Shown here piece after piece: positions 7,711-15,889 of a stretch of 54,007 bases of DNA. Location: contig JAJDNP010000169.1 of assembly GCA_022340645.1 (NCBI GenBank), forward strand, positions 1-54,007. Direction: 5' to 3'. The notes beneath the pieces are model-generated. The model was not told the origin of the DNA and did no database searches. It worked only from the letters and a program-made list of their open reading frames with translations. Source of the stretch: Gammaproteobacteria bacterium (lineage in GTDB: Bacteria; Pseudomonadota; Gammaproteobacteria; SZUA-229). The position numbers and the translations under genes were made by a program. Within the stretch, counting starts at the first letter, position 1, and each line of letters starts with the position of its first letter.

Positions 7711-9045
7711 CTAATCCAGGTTAAGCCGGGCCGCTTCTTCACTCAGGGTTCGACACAGCAGGCCTAAATTCACTTCGGTTATATTCCGGTCAATATCTAT
7801 CCAGACCTGGTGGCCGCTGCCGGGGGCGCATTCCATGTTATTGCCGCGCTGGTCTGACATGGTTTTAAGAATAAAACTGTGGTTGCCACTTGCCGTTAAT
7901 AATTCCAGTTTATCGCCGACGCTAATCTTGTTTTTAATGTCAACCAGGATGCGATTTGCCTGGCTATCAAATTCGACTACTTCACCGGAAAACATCTGTC
8001 TTTGGCTGCGGGAACTGCTGTCACGATAGCGCTGCAATTCTTCCGGTGCATGGCGTTCGTAGAAACCGTCTGTATAACCCCGGTGCGCCAGGCTTTCCAG
8101 TTCGGTCATTAAATGGGGGTCAAATTTTTTGCCGCTGGCTGCATCATCGATGGCCCGGCGATAAATCTGGGTGGTCCTCGCGGTGTAGTAATAGGACTTG
8201 GTCCGGCCTTCAATTTTCAGGCAGTCGATGCCGATATCGACCAGGCGGTGAACATGTTCAACGGCGCGCAGGTCCCGCGAGTTCATGATGTAGGTGCCAT
8301 GTTCATCCTCTTCGATAGGCATAAATTCGCCGGGCCGTCCCTGTTCTTCCAGTAAATATTGCTGCGATACGGTTTCCGTGCCAGCGGGGTTCCAGACGCC
8401 GGTATTTTCAATGCCGGGATCGGTATTGTTGTTTTTAACCTTGTAATTCCAGCGGCATGAATTGGTGCAGGTTCCCTGGTTGGGATCGCGGTGATTGAAA
8501 TAGCCTGACAATAAACAGCGGCCGGAGTAGGCAATGCACAATGAGCCATGCACGAATACTTCCAGTTCAATATCGGGACAGTCGTCTCGTATCTGTGCTA
8601 TTTCATCCAGAGACAGTTCGCGTGAAAGAATGATACGTTCTATGCCAACAGACTGCCAGAATTTTACTGTCGGCGAGTTCAGTGTGTTGGCCTGGACAGA
8701 AAGGTGTATCGGCAAGTCCGGCCATTTATCCCTGGCCATCATGATGAGTCCCGGGTCGGCCATAATCAGCGAGTCCGGGTTTAAGGCAACGATCGGCTCC
8801 ATATCTTCCATGAAGGTTTTAATTTTCGCGGTATGTGGAAGGATGTTTGCGGCGACGAAGAATTTTTTACCTGATTTATGTGCCTCGTTAATCCCGGCTT
8901 CAAGATTGGGCAGGCGAAAATCATTGTTGCGCACCCGCAGGCTATAACGGGGCAGGCCGGCATAGACCGCGTCCGCACCGTAAGCAATGGCATAGCGCAT
9001 ATTCTTGATTAATCCTGCAGGTGACAGCAGCTCAGGTTTTTTCAT
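7711..9045 (-). CDS. trhP: U32-family protein, YegQ/TrhP-type tRNA uridine 5-hydroxylation factor
   Basis: A 444-residue protein that starts MKKPELLSPAGLIKNMRYAI, a hallmark of 'peptidase U32' proteins. The U32 signature EVFVHGSLCIAYSGRCLLSGYF follows, with cysteine-rich GTCTNSCRW, which in these proteins binds an iron-sulfur cluster. The length and the 'DLRAVEHVHRLVDIGIDCLKIEGR' type region match E. coli YegQ (TrhP). TrhP is known to act with prephenate in 5-hydroxyuridine formation at position 34 of tRNAs. Despite the old peptidase name, proteolysis is not its likely job. It is monocistronic here, with a 300-bp AT-rich region upstream. Confidence 0.9.
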   Translation of the reverse strand: MKKPELLSPAGLIKNMRYAIAYGADAVYAGLPRYSLRVRNNDFRLPNLEAGINEAHKSGKKFFVAANILPHTAKIKTFMEDMEPIVALNPDSLIMADPGLIMMARDKWPDLPIHLSVQANTLNSPTVKFWQSVGIERIILSRELSLDEIAQIRDDCPDIELEVFVHGSLCIAYSGRCLLSGYFNHRDPNQGTCTNSCRWNYKVKNNNTDPGIENTGVWNPAGTETVSQQYLLEEQGRPGEFMPIEEDEHGTYIMNSRDLRAVEHVHRLVDIGIDCLKIEGRTKSYYYTARTTQIYRRAIDDAASGKKFDPHLMTELESLAHRGYTDGFYERHAPEELQRYRDSSSRSQRQMFSGEVVEFDSQANRILVDIKNKISVGDKLELLTASGNHSFILKTMSDQRGNNMECAPGSGHQVWIDIDRNITEVNLGLLCRTLSEEAARLNLD

Positions 9046-9348
9046 GTTCGACCAGTAAAAGAAAAAAGCGTAGTTTAAATGAAACAGCCATAAAATAGTT
9101 AGGGGATGGGCGTTGTAAACAGTAATAAATATTCGTTGGCGGCCTGTGAATTGAAAAAATATCCTAAAAAAGGCATAGTTAATTCACCGCCAGGTTTTAT
9201 TATTATCAAATTTACTCATTGCAGCTAACTTGAAAATAAGCGGTATATTCTATGCCCTGAGGCAAATTGATATTTTATTGCCAACTAAAAAATACAGGGT
9301 ATGATTCAATAGCCATTTTATACAACAGCTATAAATGATTATATTTAG
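9046..9348. other. AT-rich divergent promoter region
   Basis: No gene is seen. The stretch is strongly AT-rich and separates the divergent trhP (minus) and PagL-like (plus) genes, so it should hold both promoters. I could not pick a confident -35/-10 pair for either one. Confidence 0.4.
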
Positions 9349-9909
9349 ATGAGAGCAGGCAACACGAAAAACCAGACACAGGCTCCGGGTTTGACACGGC
9401 CACATAAGTTGACCGGATTTTTCGCGCTTATGATTCTGTTTTCATGTTTTTGTCTTTCTGTTGCAGCTGAGGAACGCGATGAATATGCATTGCTTAACAT
9501 TTCAGTTGGCCAGATAGGTGTGCTGGATGATCTGAGTACAGATAGTTTTGGACTGGAGTACCGCTTTACTCCGTTCACTGGACCGCATGATATTCGTTTA
9601 ATACCCGCCATTGGTGCGACGATAGCAAGTAATGGTTCACATTATATCTATGCTGGTCTTGCCTATGATTTTTATATCAACTCCCACTGGCTGCTTGTAC
9701 CCAGTTTTGTCTTAGGGAAATATAAGCAGAGTGTTGAAATAAACCTGGGTAATGACCTTGAGTTCAAGTCAGGCATCGAGGTGGCTTATCAGTTTGAAAA
9801 TAAATACCGTGCTGGTGTGGCTTTCTTTCATATATCAAATGGCGGGATTTCCGAAAGTAATTCGGGAACTGAAATCCTTGCCTTTTCAGTTAGTATCCCG
9901 GTGATGTGA
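9349..9909 (+). CDS. pagL: PagL-family lipid A 3-O-deacylase (acyloxyacyl hydrolase)
   Basis: A 186-residue protein with an N-terminal signal segment (KLTGFFALMILFSCFCLSVA, about residues 20-39) and an alternating-residue pattern of an eight-strand outer-membrane barrel. PagL enzymes use a His-x-Ser...Glu triad with Glu twelve residues after Ser. Here FFHISNGGISESNSGTE gives His161, Ser163 and Glu175, exactly that spacing. The enzyme removes the 3-position acyl chain of lipid A, lowering endotoxicity and changing membrane packing. The N-terminal 20 residues before the hydrophobic core are longer than usual, so a downstream start is possible. It appears monocistronic. Confidence 0.85.
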   Translation: MRAGNTKNQTQAPGLTRPHKLTGFFALMILFSCFCLSVAAEERDEYALLNISVGQIGVLDDLSTDSFGLEYRFTPFTGPHDIRLIPAIGATIASNGSHYIYAGLAYDFYINSHWLLVPSFVLGKYKQSVEINLGNDLEFKSGIEVAYQFENKYRAGVAFFHISNGGISESNSGTEILAFSVSIPVM

Positions 9910-10021
9910 AATGGTTGTATATATTTTCTCACTAATAAATGTGTGGATAATCAGTGTCAAACATTTATATAATTAAACAGCAGTAAATTTAGAACATTAC
10001 AATTCACAAAGGTGTAAACAG

Positions 10022-10213
10022 ATGGCTTACAAATGCGAAGTATGTGGTATGGGTATAGGTACAATGACCTGTGCAGAATGTGGTAAAGAACTGGTCCATG
10101 ATACGATTACCACAGATGATGGTACTATTGTTCATGTTTCAAAATGCCCTGATGGTCATGGCATGGTTAAATCGCCAATGTGCTGCGGTCAGGATATGAC
10201 TTATAAGCCATAA
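10022..10213 (+). CDS. Desulforedoxin-like small metal-binding protein with an inserted Cys/His knuckle
   Basis: A 63-residue protein with AAGGTG ribosome site upstream. It begins MAYKCEVCG (Cys5, Cys8) and ends SPMCCGQDM (Cys54, Cys55). That start and end match the two halves of desulforedoxin and the N-terminal domain of desulfoferrodoxin, which hold one iron with four cysteines. Between them lies an extra segment with Cys17, Cys20, His26, His38, Cys42 and His46, long enough for a second zinc or iron site. So it may carry two metals. It stands alone between the PagL-like and methyltransferase genes. A pure zinc-ribbon role is also possible; the function is unknown. Confidence 0.75.
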   Translation: MAYKCEVCGMGIGTMTCAECGKELVHDTITTDDGTIVHVSKCPDGHGMVKSPMCCGQDMTYKP

Positions 10214-10502
10214 TCCTGTTACCAGGTAAGCTATTAAATTATCCAGCTTTCATCTATCCGGCATTAGCCCGCTGGCCTGCTGTTTTATCCTGCAGCAGCG
10301 AGGTTGTGCATACTTGATGGTGTGGATAATAAAGCTGCCCACGTATCCGGTTGAGTAAGTTACTCGGCTTGTACTCATGTCTCGCTGCGCCAGGGCTTGC
10401 ATTCAAATTACACCAGGTAATTTAAGTTATACGGATATTACAACGTCAGATTGCTGCGGGGTTTTTTAGTTAACGTAATCTGGCTACTTAAACTATCTGC
10501 CT

Positions 10503-11105
10503 ATGTTGTTAACATATAAGATTCTTGAAAAGCGACTTGGTTTCGATAGGGCTCTGCCTGTTGCCGAGAAATGGTCGGCGGCGGCGGATTTTCTGTGCAT
10601 AATCAGTGATTATTGTTTGCAGAAAAGACCGCAAACCATCGTTGAGTGCGGCAGTGGCACCAGCACTCTGGTACTGTCTCAGTGCTGTAAATTAAACCAG
10701 CATGGGCATGTTTACAGTCTTGAGCACGGTGAAGAATTTATCAGTCAAACACGGCAACATCTGCATGATTTTTCCCTGGCTGACTATTGTGACATCCTGC
10801 ATGCACCATTAAAAACTGCTGTGCTGAACGATGAGAAATTTCGATGGTATGACCTGGAAGAACTGCCTGCACTTGAAATTGATCTGCTTGTTATCGACGG
10901 CCCCCCCGGTTTTATACAAAAGTATTCACGCTATCCCGCCCTGCCTGTATTAAACCAGCTGCTAGCGAAAAACTGCACCGTGTTTCTGGATGATGCCGCC
11001 AGAGAAGACGAGCAGGAGATAGTCCGGCGCTGGTTAAAGAATTATCCAGAGTTTCAGGCTGCCTATATCGATAATGAACGCGGCTGTTTTGTCCTCAGCA
11101 AATGA
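10503..11105 (+). CDS. Class I SAM-dependent methyltransferase-like protein
   Basis: A 200-residue protein with Rossmann-type motif I QTIVECGSGTSTLVLSQ (about residues 45-61). An acidic residue after strand 2 follows (VYSLEHGEEFI), then a later strand LLVIDGPPGF (motif like those of the Methyltransf_24 family) and TVFLDDAAREDEQE. The fold is clear; the substrate is not. It is the last plus-strand gene before a composite palindromic element and a minus-strand operon with glycosyltransferase-like and sulfotransferase-like genes. It could modify the same small molecule or glycan, but no operon link exists because the strands are opposite. Confidence 0.75.
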   Translation: MLLTYKILEKRLGFDRALPVAEKWSAAADFLCIISDYCLQKRPQTIVECGSGTSTLVLSQCCKLNQHGHVYSLEHGEEFISQTRQHLHDFSLADYCDILHAPLKTAVLNDEKFRWYDLEELPALEIDLLVIDGPPGFIQKYSRYPALPVLNQLLAKNCTVFLDDAAREDEQEIVRRWLKNYPEFQAAYIDNERGCFVLSK

Positions 11106-11130
11106 CCAATGCTTTTAAATTCAAAAGCAA

Positions 11131-11314
11131 TTCACCACAGAGACACAGAGAGCACAGAGTTTTTATTATTTCAGTCTATGGCGTTACGAGCCGTAGGTGC
11201 GAATTTATTCGCACAATGGTGCCAATAGTATCTGCAATCGTGCGAATAAATTCGCACCTACGTTGTTTTATTTTAAAATAATATACTCTGTGCTCTCTGC
11301 GTCTCAGTGGTGAA
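11131..11314. repeat. Composite nested palindrome: CACAGAG-type outer stem enclosing REP-like inner stem
   Basis: Outer arms 11131-11160 and 11285-11314 pair over 30 bp with two mismatches (left arm begins TTCACCACAGAGACACAGAG). Inside, 11192-11214 and 11240-11262 form a perfect 23-bp stem of the same family as the element at 196-263. The whole 184-bp unit lies between two converging genes. It looks like one mobile palindrome nested in another, or a composite non-autonomous element. The CACAGAG outer sequence recurs at 16984-17080, and in decayed form near 52330-52365. Confidence 0.85.
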
Positions 11315-11338
11315 ACGCTTGTAAAAGTTTTATTAAAC

Positions 11339-11869
11339 TCAGGATGTGTTGTATTTTATATCCAGTTCTTTTAGCGCCTTGTCCAGATCGCCCTGTGCGC
11401 CGATATTTTTCCAGAATACCGGGAAATCTTTTTTTATCATGTCAAGTGACACATCCATGCTGTTGGACTTGTCTTTCAGAAAAAGCCTTATGTTGCTTTC
11501 GACCGTAGCAATGTAATCTGCAGCTATTTCGTGTGCTGATCGTTGATGTGTTTTATGCATTAAAATCCCCTGTTCATAGGCTTTCAAAATACCAAAATCG
11601 ATGCGCCTGGAAAAGCTGTCTGCCGTGTCTTCAGGATTGCGTGACAGGTGTACATAATACGCCCTGTCACCGAAGGTCTCGTCAAGCCGTCCAAGGAACC
11701 AGGATAACCGGTTGTCTGCCTCGATATGATTGTCAGCATAATTGAGTCTGCCTGCGCCTGTTTCAGTCAATAAAGATTCATGTGCCGAAGTATAATTGGC
11801 GATATGCTGGCAGGCCTTGATGAATGTGGTTGAACCGCAGCGGCCGGAGTTCAGTATAAATATATTCAT
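11339..11869 (-). CDS. Sulfotransferase-like protein
   Basis: A 176-residue protein with the two PAPS-contacting motifs of sulfotransferases. The N-terminal phosphosulfate loop is NSGRCGSTTF (residues 7-16), directly after strand 1. The 3'-phosphate motif is HLSRNPEDTADSFSRR (residues 74-89), with the Arg and Ser expected there. It is shorter than most family members (commonly 250-300 residues), so it may be a minimal version. The gene's ATGA overlaps the end of the glycosyltransferase-like gene by four bases, so the two are translationally coupled. The product may be sulfated glycan or lipid, which is inference. The donor-making enzymes are not nearby. Confidence 0.75.
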   Translation of the reverse strand: MNIFILNSGRCGSTTFIKACQHIANYTSAHESLLTETGAGRLNYADNHIEADNRLSWFLGRLDETFGDRAYYVHLSRNPEDTADSFSRRIDFGILKAYEQGILMHKTHQRSAHEIAADYIATVESNIRLFLKDKSNSMDVSLDMIKKDFPVFWKNIGAQGDLDKALKELDIKYNTS

Positions 11870-13764
11870 TTTTGAAATGAGTGTGTTGCCTGGCTGTTCA
11901 GGATTTTATTCCAGTGTTGCAGATCGTTGCTGTAATTCATCATGGCATCAAGAATTTTTTCCAAATGCTGTTTTGCATTACAGGGTAAAGTTATTTGCTG
12001 ATAGGCATTGGTATCTTCATCAAAGTTAGACTGGATGTTATTTAAAAAGCTGTTGAAGTTTGCCAGGCTGGTATCGACTGTGTGGCTGTCTGTGGATGTA
12101 TTGTTCCACCAGCGATCTTTGCTGCTCAGCTGTGTGCGGATCTGTGCTTTCAGTGATAGTATGGTATGGTGTTTTTCGATGTAGTTATCTTTAATTTTGA
12201 TATATGTTTCATCCAGTATTATCCGCAGTCTGTCTTTACCGATATTTTTTCCAGGAAAACCTTCTGCGGTAATTTTTTCTATAATGAACAGCATGACGTC
12301 GCCATAAAACTGACGAATGAATTCATTGCCCAGGTCGATGAGCCGCTCATTGTTTTTCACCCCGGCGCGAAATTCGGATTGCCCGATAGACTCAACCGTT
12401 CGATTGTGCAGCATCGGCAGGTTTGCTGAAACGAATTTAGTGTTAATCTCTTTTTTCAGGATACGGCCAAGCACCGGGCCCGCCATACGCAGTTTTAGCG
12501 TGGCAAAGGGAATGAAAAATTTCAGGGCGTCAGGCCTGATCACGTAATTTCCGGTGTATACGGTCCTGGCCGGCGCAGTTGCAGTAAAGCCGTTTTCGAA
12601 ACTGAAGAATGTTTTGCGCGTCGGATGTTCGCCGTAAAAAAAGTGTTCCAGCTTCTCTGAAAAGTCCCTCAGGCAGTCAGCATTATTATGTTTTTTCTGT
12701 AACGTGCAATGGTAATTAAATGCCTGTTGCTGACTGGTAAAACCGAACAGGTTGGCCATGTCATGGTAAGCGGCATCATCCCTTGTGTGTTTGTCATGCT
12801 GATGAAACTGGCAGCTGTGCTGCGGATTTAACCCGGCAATAGTATTCAGAAAAGTTTTGACGTCCTGCTGAAAATTGCCAGCCATGACAGATGGCGAAAC
12901 CGGCGGATCGCCGACAACCTTTCCGGTAAGCACGCTTACATTCTGTGTTTTGAATATTTCGTTCAGGTAGTGAAAATAGTTGATAGCATAATATTTATGG
13001 TCTGACTGTGCCGAGTTAATGCAGAATTCCTGGTCACTGTCGATAAAATATATCAGGGTGTTTCTGGTGGCAGCCGTCGCGGAAAGATCCTGTTTTAGTT
13101 TCAGGTAGGTTATGTTGCGCATAATGGAAGCTCCCTTATGCGAAAATTCAGCGCTATCCCTGATGTTTCCTGCATCAGAAATAATACTGGTTAAACGAGT
13201 GCCGGATGCGGTTATGCTGTTGACCAGTGAAAGTTGTTCGTCCCGGCCAAAATAGTCTGTAGCAAGTCCTTTTCGGCCCAGTGTTACGCAGTACTTTTTA
13301 TGTAATTCAATATTACTGCTATCCCTGGAATCATCGGCAATTAATACGGATATTTTAGTGAAGCGGTTATATTTAAAGCCGCCATACTCATAGCTGCGGC
13401 ATAGTGTCAGCAGGCTGTCCAGGCATTGCTTCAGGTGTTGCGGCCGATCTGCCACGGGAATGACTATCATGAAATTGAAGCGCTCATCACTGCTCTTTAG
13501 TTCATACAGTTTTTCCAGCGCTTTAAAAGTGTCCTGGTACTGTTTTATATTTTTTTTCGAAGGTGTTTGCTGCCAGATCTTCTGTTCAAGTTTATTAATT
13601 GCTACTTTAAGCAGGGCAATTACCTTAACAATAGCTTTGTCATCTGCCGAACGTGATAATTGATTGATGATATTATCAAGCTCGTCATTCTTTAGTTTCA
13701 ATGAGGCATCTTCGGTTATAAGTTCTGCCAAAGCTGTGGATGATTTCTTATAAATAGAGGTCAT
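11866..13764 (-). CDS. Large glycosyltransferase-A-like protein, probable family 2-type
   Basis: A 632-residue protein. An N-terminal helical stretch (1-90) is followed by a GT-A-type beginning: FMIVIPVADRPQHLKQCLDS (98-117), then VLIADDSRDSS (140-150) and a metal-binding DxD-type YFIDSDQEF (239-247). The remaining 380 residues contain no motif I recognise, though EHPTRKTFFSFENGF and NYVIRPDALKFFIPFATLKL look like later parts of a sugar transferase. I infer a sugar-nucleotide-dependent transferase. It lies 59 bp downstream of the ThDP enzyme and overlaps the sulfotransferase-like gene, so the three form an operon. It is longer than ordinary family 2 enzymes. Confidence 0.65.
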   Translation of the reverse strand: MTSIYKKSSTALAELITEDASLKLKNDELDNIINQLSRSADDKAIVKVIALLKVAINKLEQKIWQQTPSKKNIKQYQDTFKALEKLYELKSSDERFNFMIVIPVADRPQHLKQCLDSLLTLCRSYEYGGFKYNRFTKISVLIADDSRDSSNIELHKKYCVTLGRKGLATDYFGRDEQLSLVNSITASGTRLTSIISDAGNIRDSAEFSHKGASIMRNITYLKLKQDLSATAATRNTLIYFIDSDQEFCINSAQSDHKYYAINYFHYLNEIFKTQNVSVLTGKVVGDPPVSPSVMAGNFQQDVKTFLNTIAGLNPQHSCQFHQHDKHTRDDAAYHDMANLFGFTSQQQAFNYHCTLQKKHNNADCLRDFSEKLEHFFYGEHPTRKTFFSFENGFTATAPARTVYTGNYVIRPDALKFFIPFATLKLRMAGPVLGRILKKEINTKFVSANLPMLHNRTVESIGQSEFRAGVKNNERLIDLGNEFIRQFYGDVMLFIIEKITAEGFPGKNIGKDRLRIILDETYIKIKDNYIEKHHTILSLKAQIRTQLSSKDRWWNNTSTDSHTVDTSLANFNSFLNNIQSNFDEDTNAYQQITLPCNAKQHLEKILDAMMNYSNDLQHWNKILNSQATHSFQK

Positions 13765-13823
13765 GAGATTTGAAAGTGAATTGTATTCTCTGGGCTGCGG
13801 TTTCCGGGCTATCTTTTCCTGGC

Positions 13824-15530
13824 TTATCTTCTGGATGAGTAATTCGGGAATGCATTCTTATCGATGAAGATTTCAATAAGATTAATGGTTTGCGCAAAGT
13901 CGGTTTTATTAAACAGTGGCTCCAGGTCCTGTTCGGATTTTATGGCAATGTAATTGATGCCGAATGATTCAGCCAGCTTGCTGTAGTCAGGGTTGATGAA
14001 ATCGCAGTCAATAAAACGGCTGTTATAACTTTGAATCTGGTTTTTTCGTATCAATCCCATGCTGCTGTTATTGAACAGAACAATGCTCAATGGTATCTGA
14101 TAGTTTACCGCGGTCATGATTTCCATGCAGCACATCTGGAAGCCGCCGTCACCAATGATGGCAAACATCGTTGTTCGCTCGGCAAACTGTGCGCCTATGG
14201 CAGCAGGTATCGCATGTCCCAATGATGAAATGCCGGCGTTTGGATAAAACTTTACGGTTGATGAAACCCGAAGCAGGTTTTGCGCAAATATAATATTGTC
14301 ATCAAAAATCGAAATGTCGCGATCGGATAAAGCATTCATTTTTTTGAAGAAAGCTTTAACCAGGGAAAACTCGGCCTGAAATATCGAGTTGCCGTTTTTT
14401 CTGGCCCTGTCTTCATAATTATTTTTGAAATCCTGAATGTTTTCCAGCTGTTTGCTTTTTAGTGAACGCTGTTTAACCAGTTGTATTAAACTGCTTAACG
14501 TGTTTTTTATATCGGCATGCAGGGTGAGATCAGCCTGGTAAACCTTGTTTAACTGTTCATCATTAATATCAACCTGAATGACAGTTTTATTGCCGAGCAA
14601 TTTATCGTTCCATAAATAGCTGGTGCGTTCATTAAAACTGGCGCCCAGCACGATGACCAGGTCTGACCTGTTGACAATATAATCGTAGGCATAACCGCTG
14701 GAGGTGACGCCTAAGCTGCCAAGCGATAATGCTGAGCATTCATTGATACTGCCCTTGCCTTTAAGGCTGGAAGCGACTGGTATATTCAATAACTGGCTTA
14801 GCTGGCTTACCAGCGACTGTGCGCCAGACCTGATGCAGCCGTATCCGGAAACAATAACCGGCTTTTGGCTGTTAGCCAGCAGATCGACGAACTGCCCTAC
14901 CAGCTGATTTGGCTGCGGTTTTGCCTGAGCATCGGCCCGTGAACTTTTTGAATGAGTTGACGGCAATTTATTACCGGTAACAATGTTGTCGAGAATATCG
15001 AGTTCGACCATTTCTTTCTGTACATTGAAGGGCAGGCTAAGCAGCACGGGACCTGAATTGTCTGACAACAGAATTTTTGAAGTCCGGTTAAGCACGTTCG
15101 CCAGGTAATCGGTACGCTCGATTATACGGTTGTAGCGGGTGATGCTGCTAAACAGCGCACACTGGTTCACACTGTCGCCTTCACCGGAACTTTCCTGCAG
15201 GCCGCCTTTGCCAAAAATGTAGGTTGGAGTCTCACCGGTAATAACAAGCACAGGCTGTTTGTCGGCATAGGCGTTGGCAATACCGGTGACCAAATTGGTA
15301 GCCCCGGGTCCCGCAGTGGTGATGCATGCGCTGATTTTACCCGAGGCACGTGCATAACCGCAGGCCATGAATGCCGCGCCCAGTTCATGTTTGGCAAGTA
15401 CGGACTGAATGGATGAGTCGTACAGACTGTCATAAACGGGCAATATGTGGGCGCCGGGCATGCCAAAAATGGTATCAATGCCAAGGCGTTCCATATATTT
15501 AACAATTAATTCGCTTACTCGAACTTTCAT
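13824..15530 (-). CDS. Acetolactate-synthase-like thiamine-diphosphate enzyme
   Basis: A 568-residue ThDP enzyme of the IlvB/POX superfamily. The catalytic Glu is in LAKHELGAAFMACGYAR (Glu49). A TTAGPGATNLVTGIANAYAD segment follows. The ThDP/Mg motif GDGGFQ begins near residue 460, with VLFNNSSMGLI about 25 residues later. I chose ATG 15528-15530 because it gives MKVRVSELIVKYMERLGIDTIFGMPG, a standard start; a longer frame to 15590 adds an unusual 20-residue leader. No regulatory subunit gene is nearby, and the operon partners are glycosyl- and sulfotransferase-like. A biosynthetic decarboxylase or carboligase is therefore likelier than valine synthesis. The exact substrate is unknown. Confidence 0.85.
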   Translation of the reverse strand: MKVRVSELIVKYMERLGIDTIFGMPGAHILPVYDSLYDSSIQSVLAKHELGAAFMACGYARASGKISACITTAGPGATNLVTGIANAYADKQPVLVITGETPTYIFGKGGLQESSGEGDSVNQCALFSSITRYNRIIERTDYLANVLNRTSKILLSDNSGPVLLSLPFNVQKEMVELDILDNIVTGNKLPSTHSKSSRADAQAKPQPNQLVGQFVDLLANSQKPVIVSGYGCIRSGAQSLVSQLSQLLNIPVASSLKGKGSINECSALSLGSLGVTSSGYAYDYIVNRSDLVIVLGASFNERTSYLWNDKLLGNKTVIQVDINDEQLNKVYQADLTLHADIKNTLSSLIQLVKQRSLKSKQLENIQDFKNNYEDRARKNGNSIFQAEFSLVKAFFKKMNALSDRDISIFDDNIIFAQNLLRVSSTVKFYPNAGISSLGHAIPAAIGAQFAERTTMFAIIGDGGFQMCCMEIMTAVNYQIPLSIVLFNNSSMGLIRKNQIQSYNSRFIDCDFINPDYSKLAESFGINYIAIKSEQDLEPLFNKTDFAQTINLIEIFIDKNAFPNYSSRR

Positions 15531-15717
15531 ACTTGAACATTTATGTAGCCACAAGAAATACAGATAGTTAGCTGAATCCACCCGTGTCATTCCCTGCGCA
15601 ATATGTGTCAGCTTTCGTTTCTGCCTGGTCGGACGGCGAATCTTACCACTAGATGCACTGACTATCTCCCTGAGATTTAATAAGCTTTTTTGTTATGGAT
15701 AAATGCGCCGGTGTTTC

Positions 15718-15799
15718 GCCGGCAACGGCATAGCCTTATGCCAGCCTACGGAGATTGTTGATTTCCCTGTAGGTCGGCATAAGCGAAAGCGTTGCCGGC
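15718..15799. repeat. Imperfect palindromic repeat with GCCGGCAACG...CGTTGCCGGC ends
   Basis: Left arm 15718-15749 pairs with right arm 15769-15799 over roughly 31 bp with a few mismatches. The terminal 10 bp are perfect, and the GGCATAAG/CTTATGCC core is retained. It lies in the 359-bp gap (15531-15889) upstream of the ThDP gene, which otherwise holds no supported gene. The 'GTAGGTCGGCATAAG' arm is a motif I associate with widespread short repeats in gammaproteobacterial genomes. A 67-codon plus-strand frame across it is a by-product of the repeat. Confidence 0.8.
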
Positions 15800-15889
15800 A
15801 AAGCCCTGATAGACTGGCAATGAGACGTTTGCGTAAATACCAAGAACAGGCAAAGAAAGCCAGAGAAGCGAAACCCGGGTTAATAGATA

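Noticed and set aside
13824-15530. True valine/leucine pathway IlvB
   Set aside because: No small regulatory subunit gene is adjacent, and its partners are a glycosyltransferase-like and a sulfotransferase-like gene.
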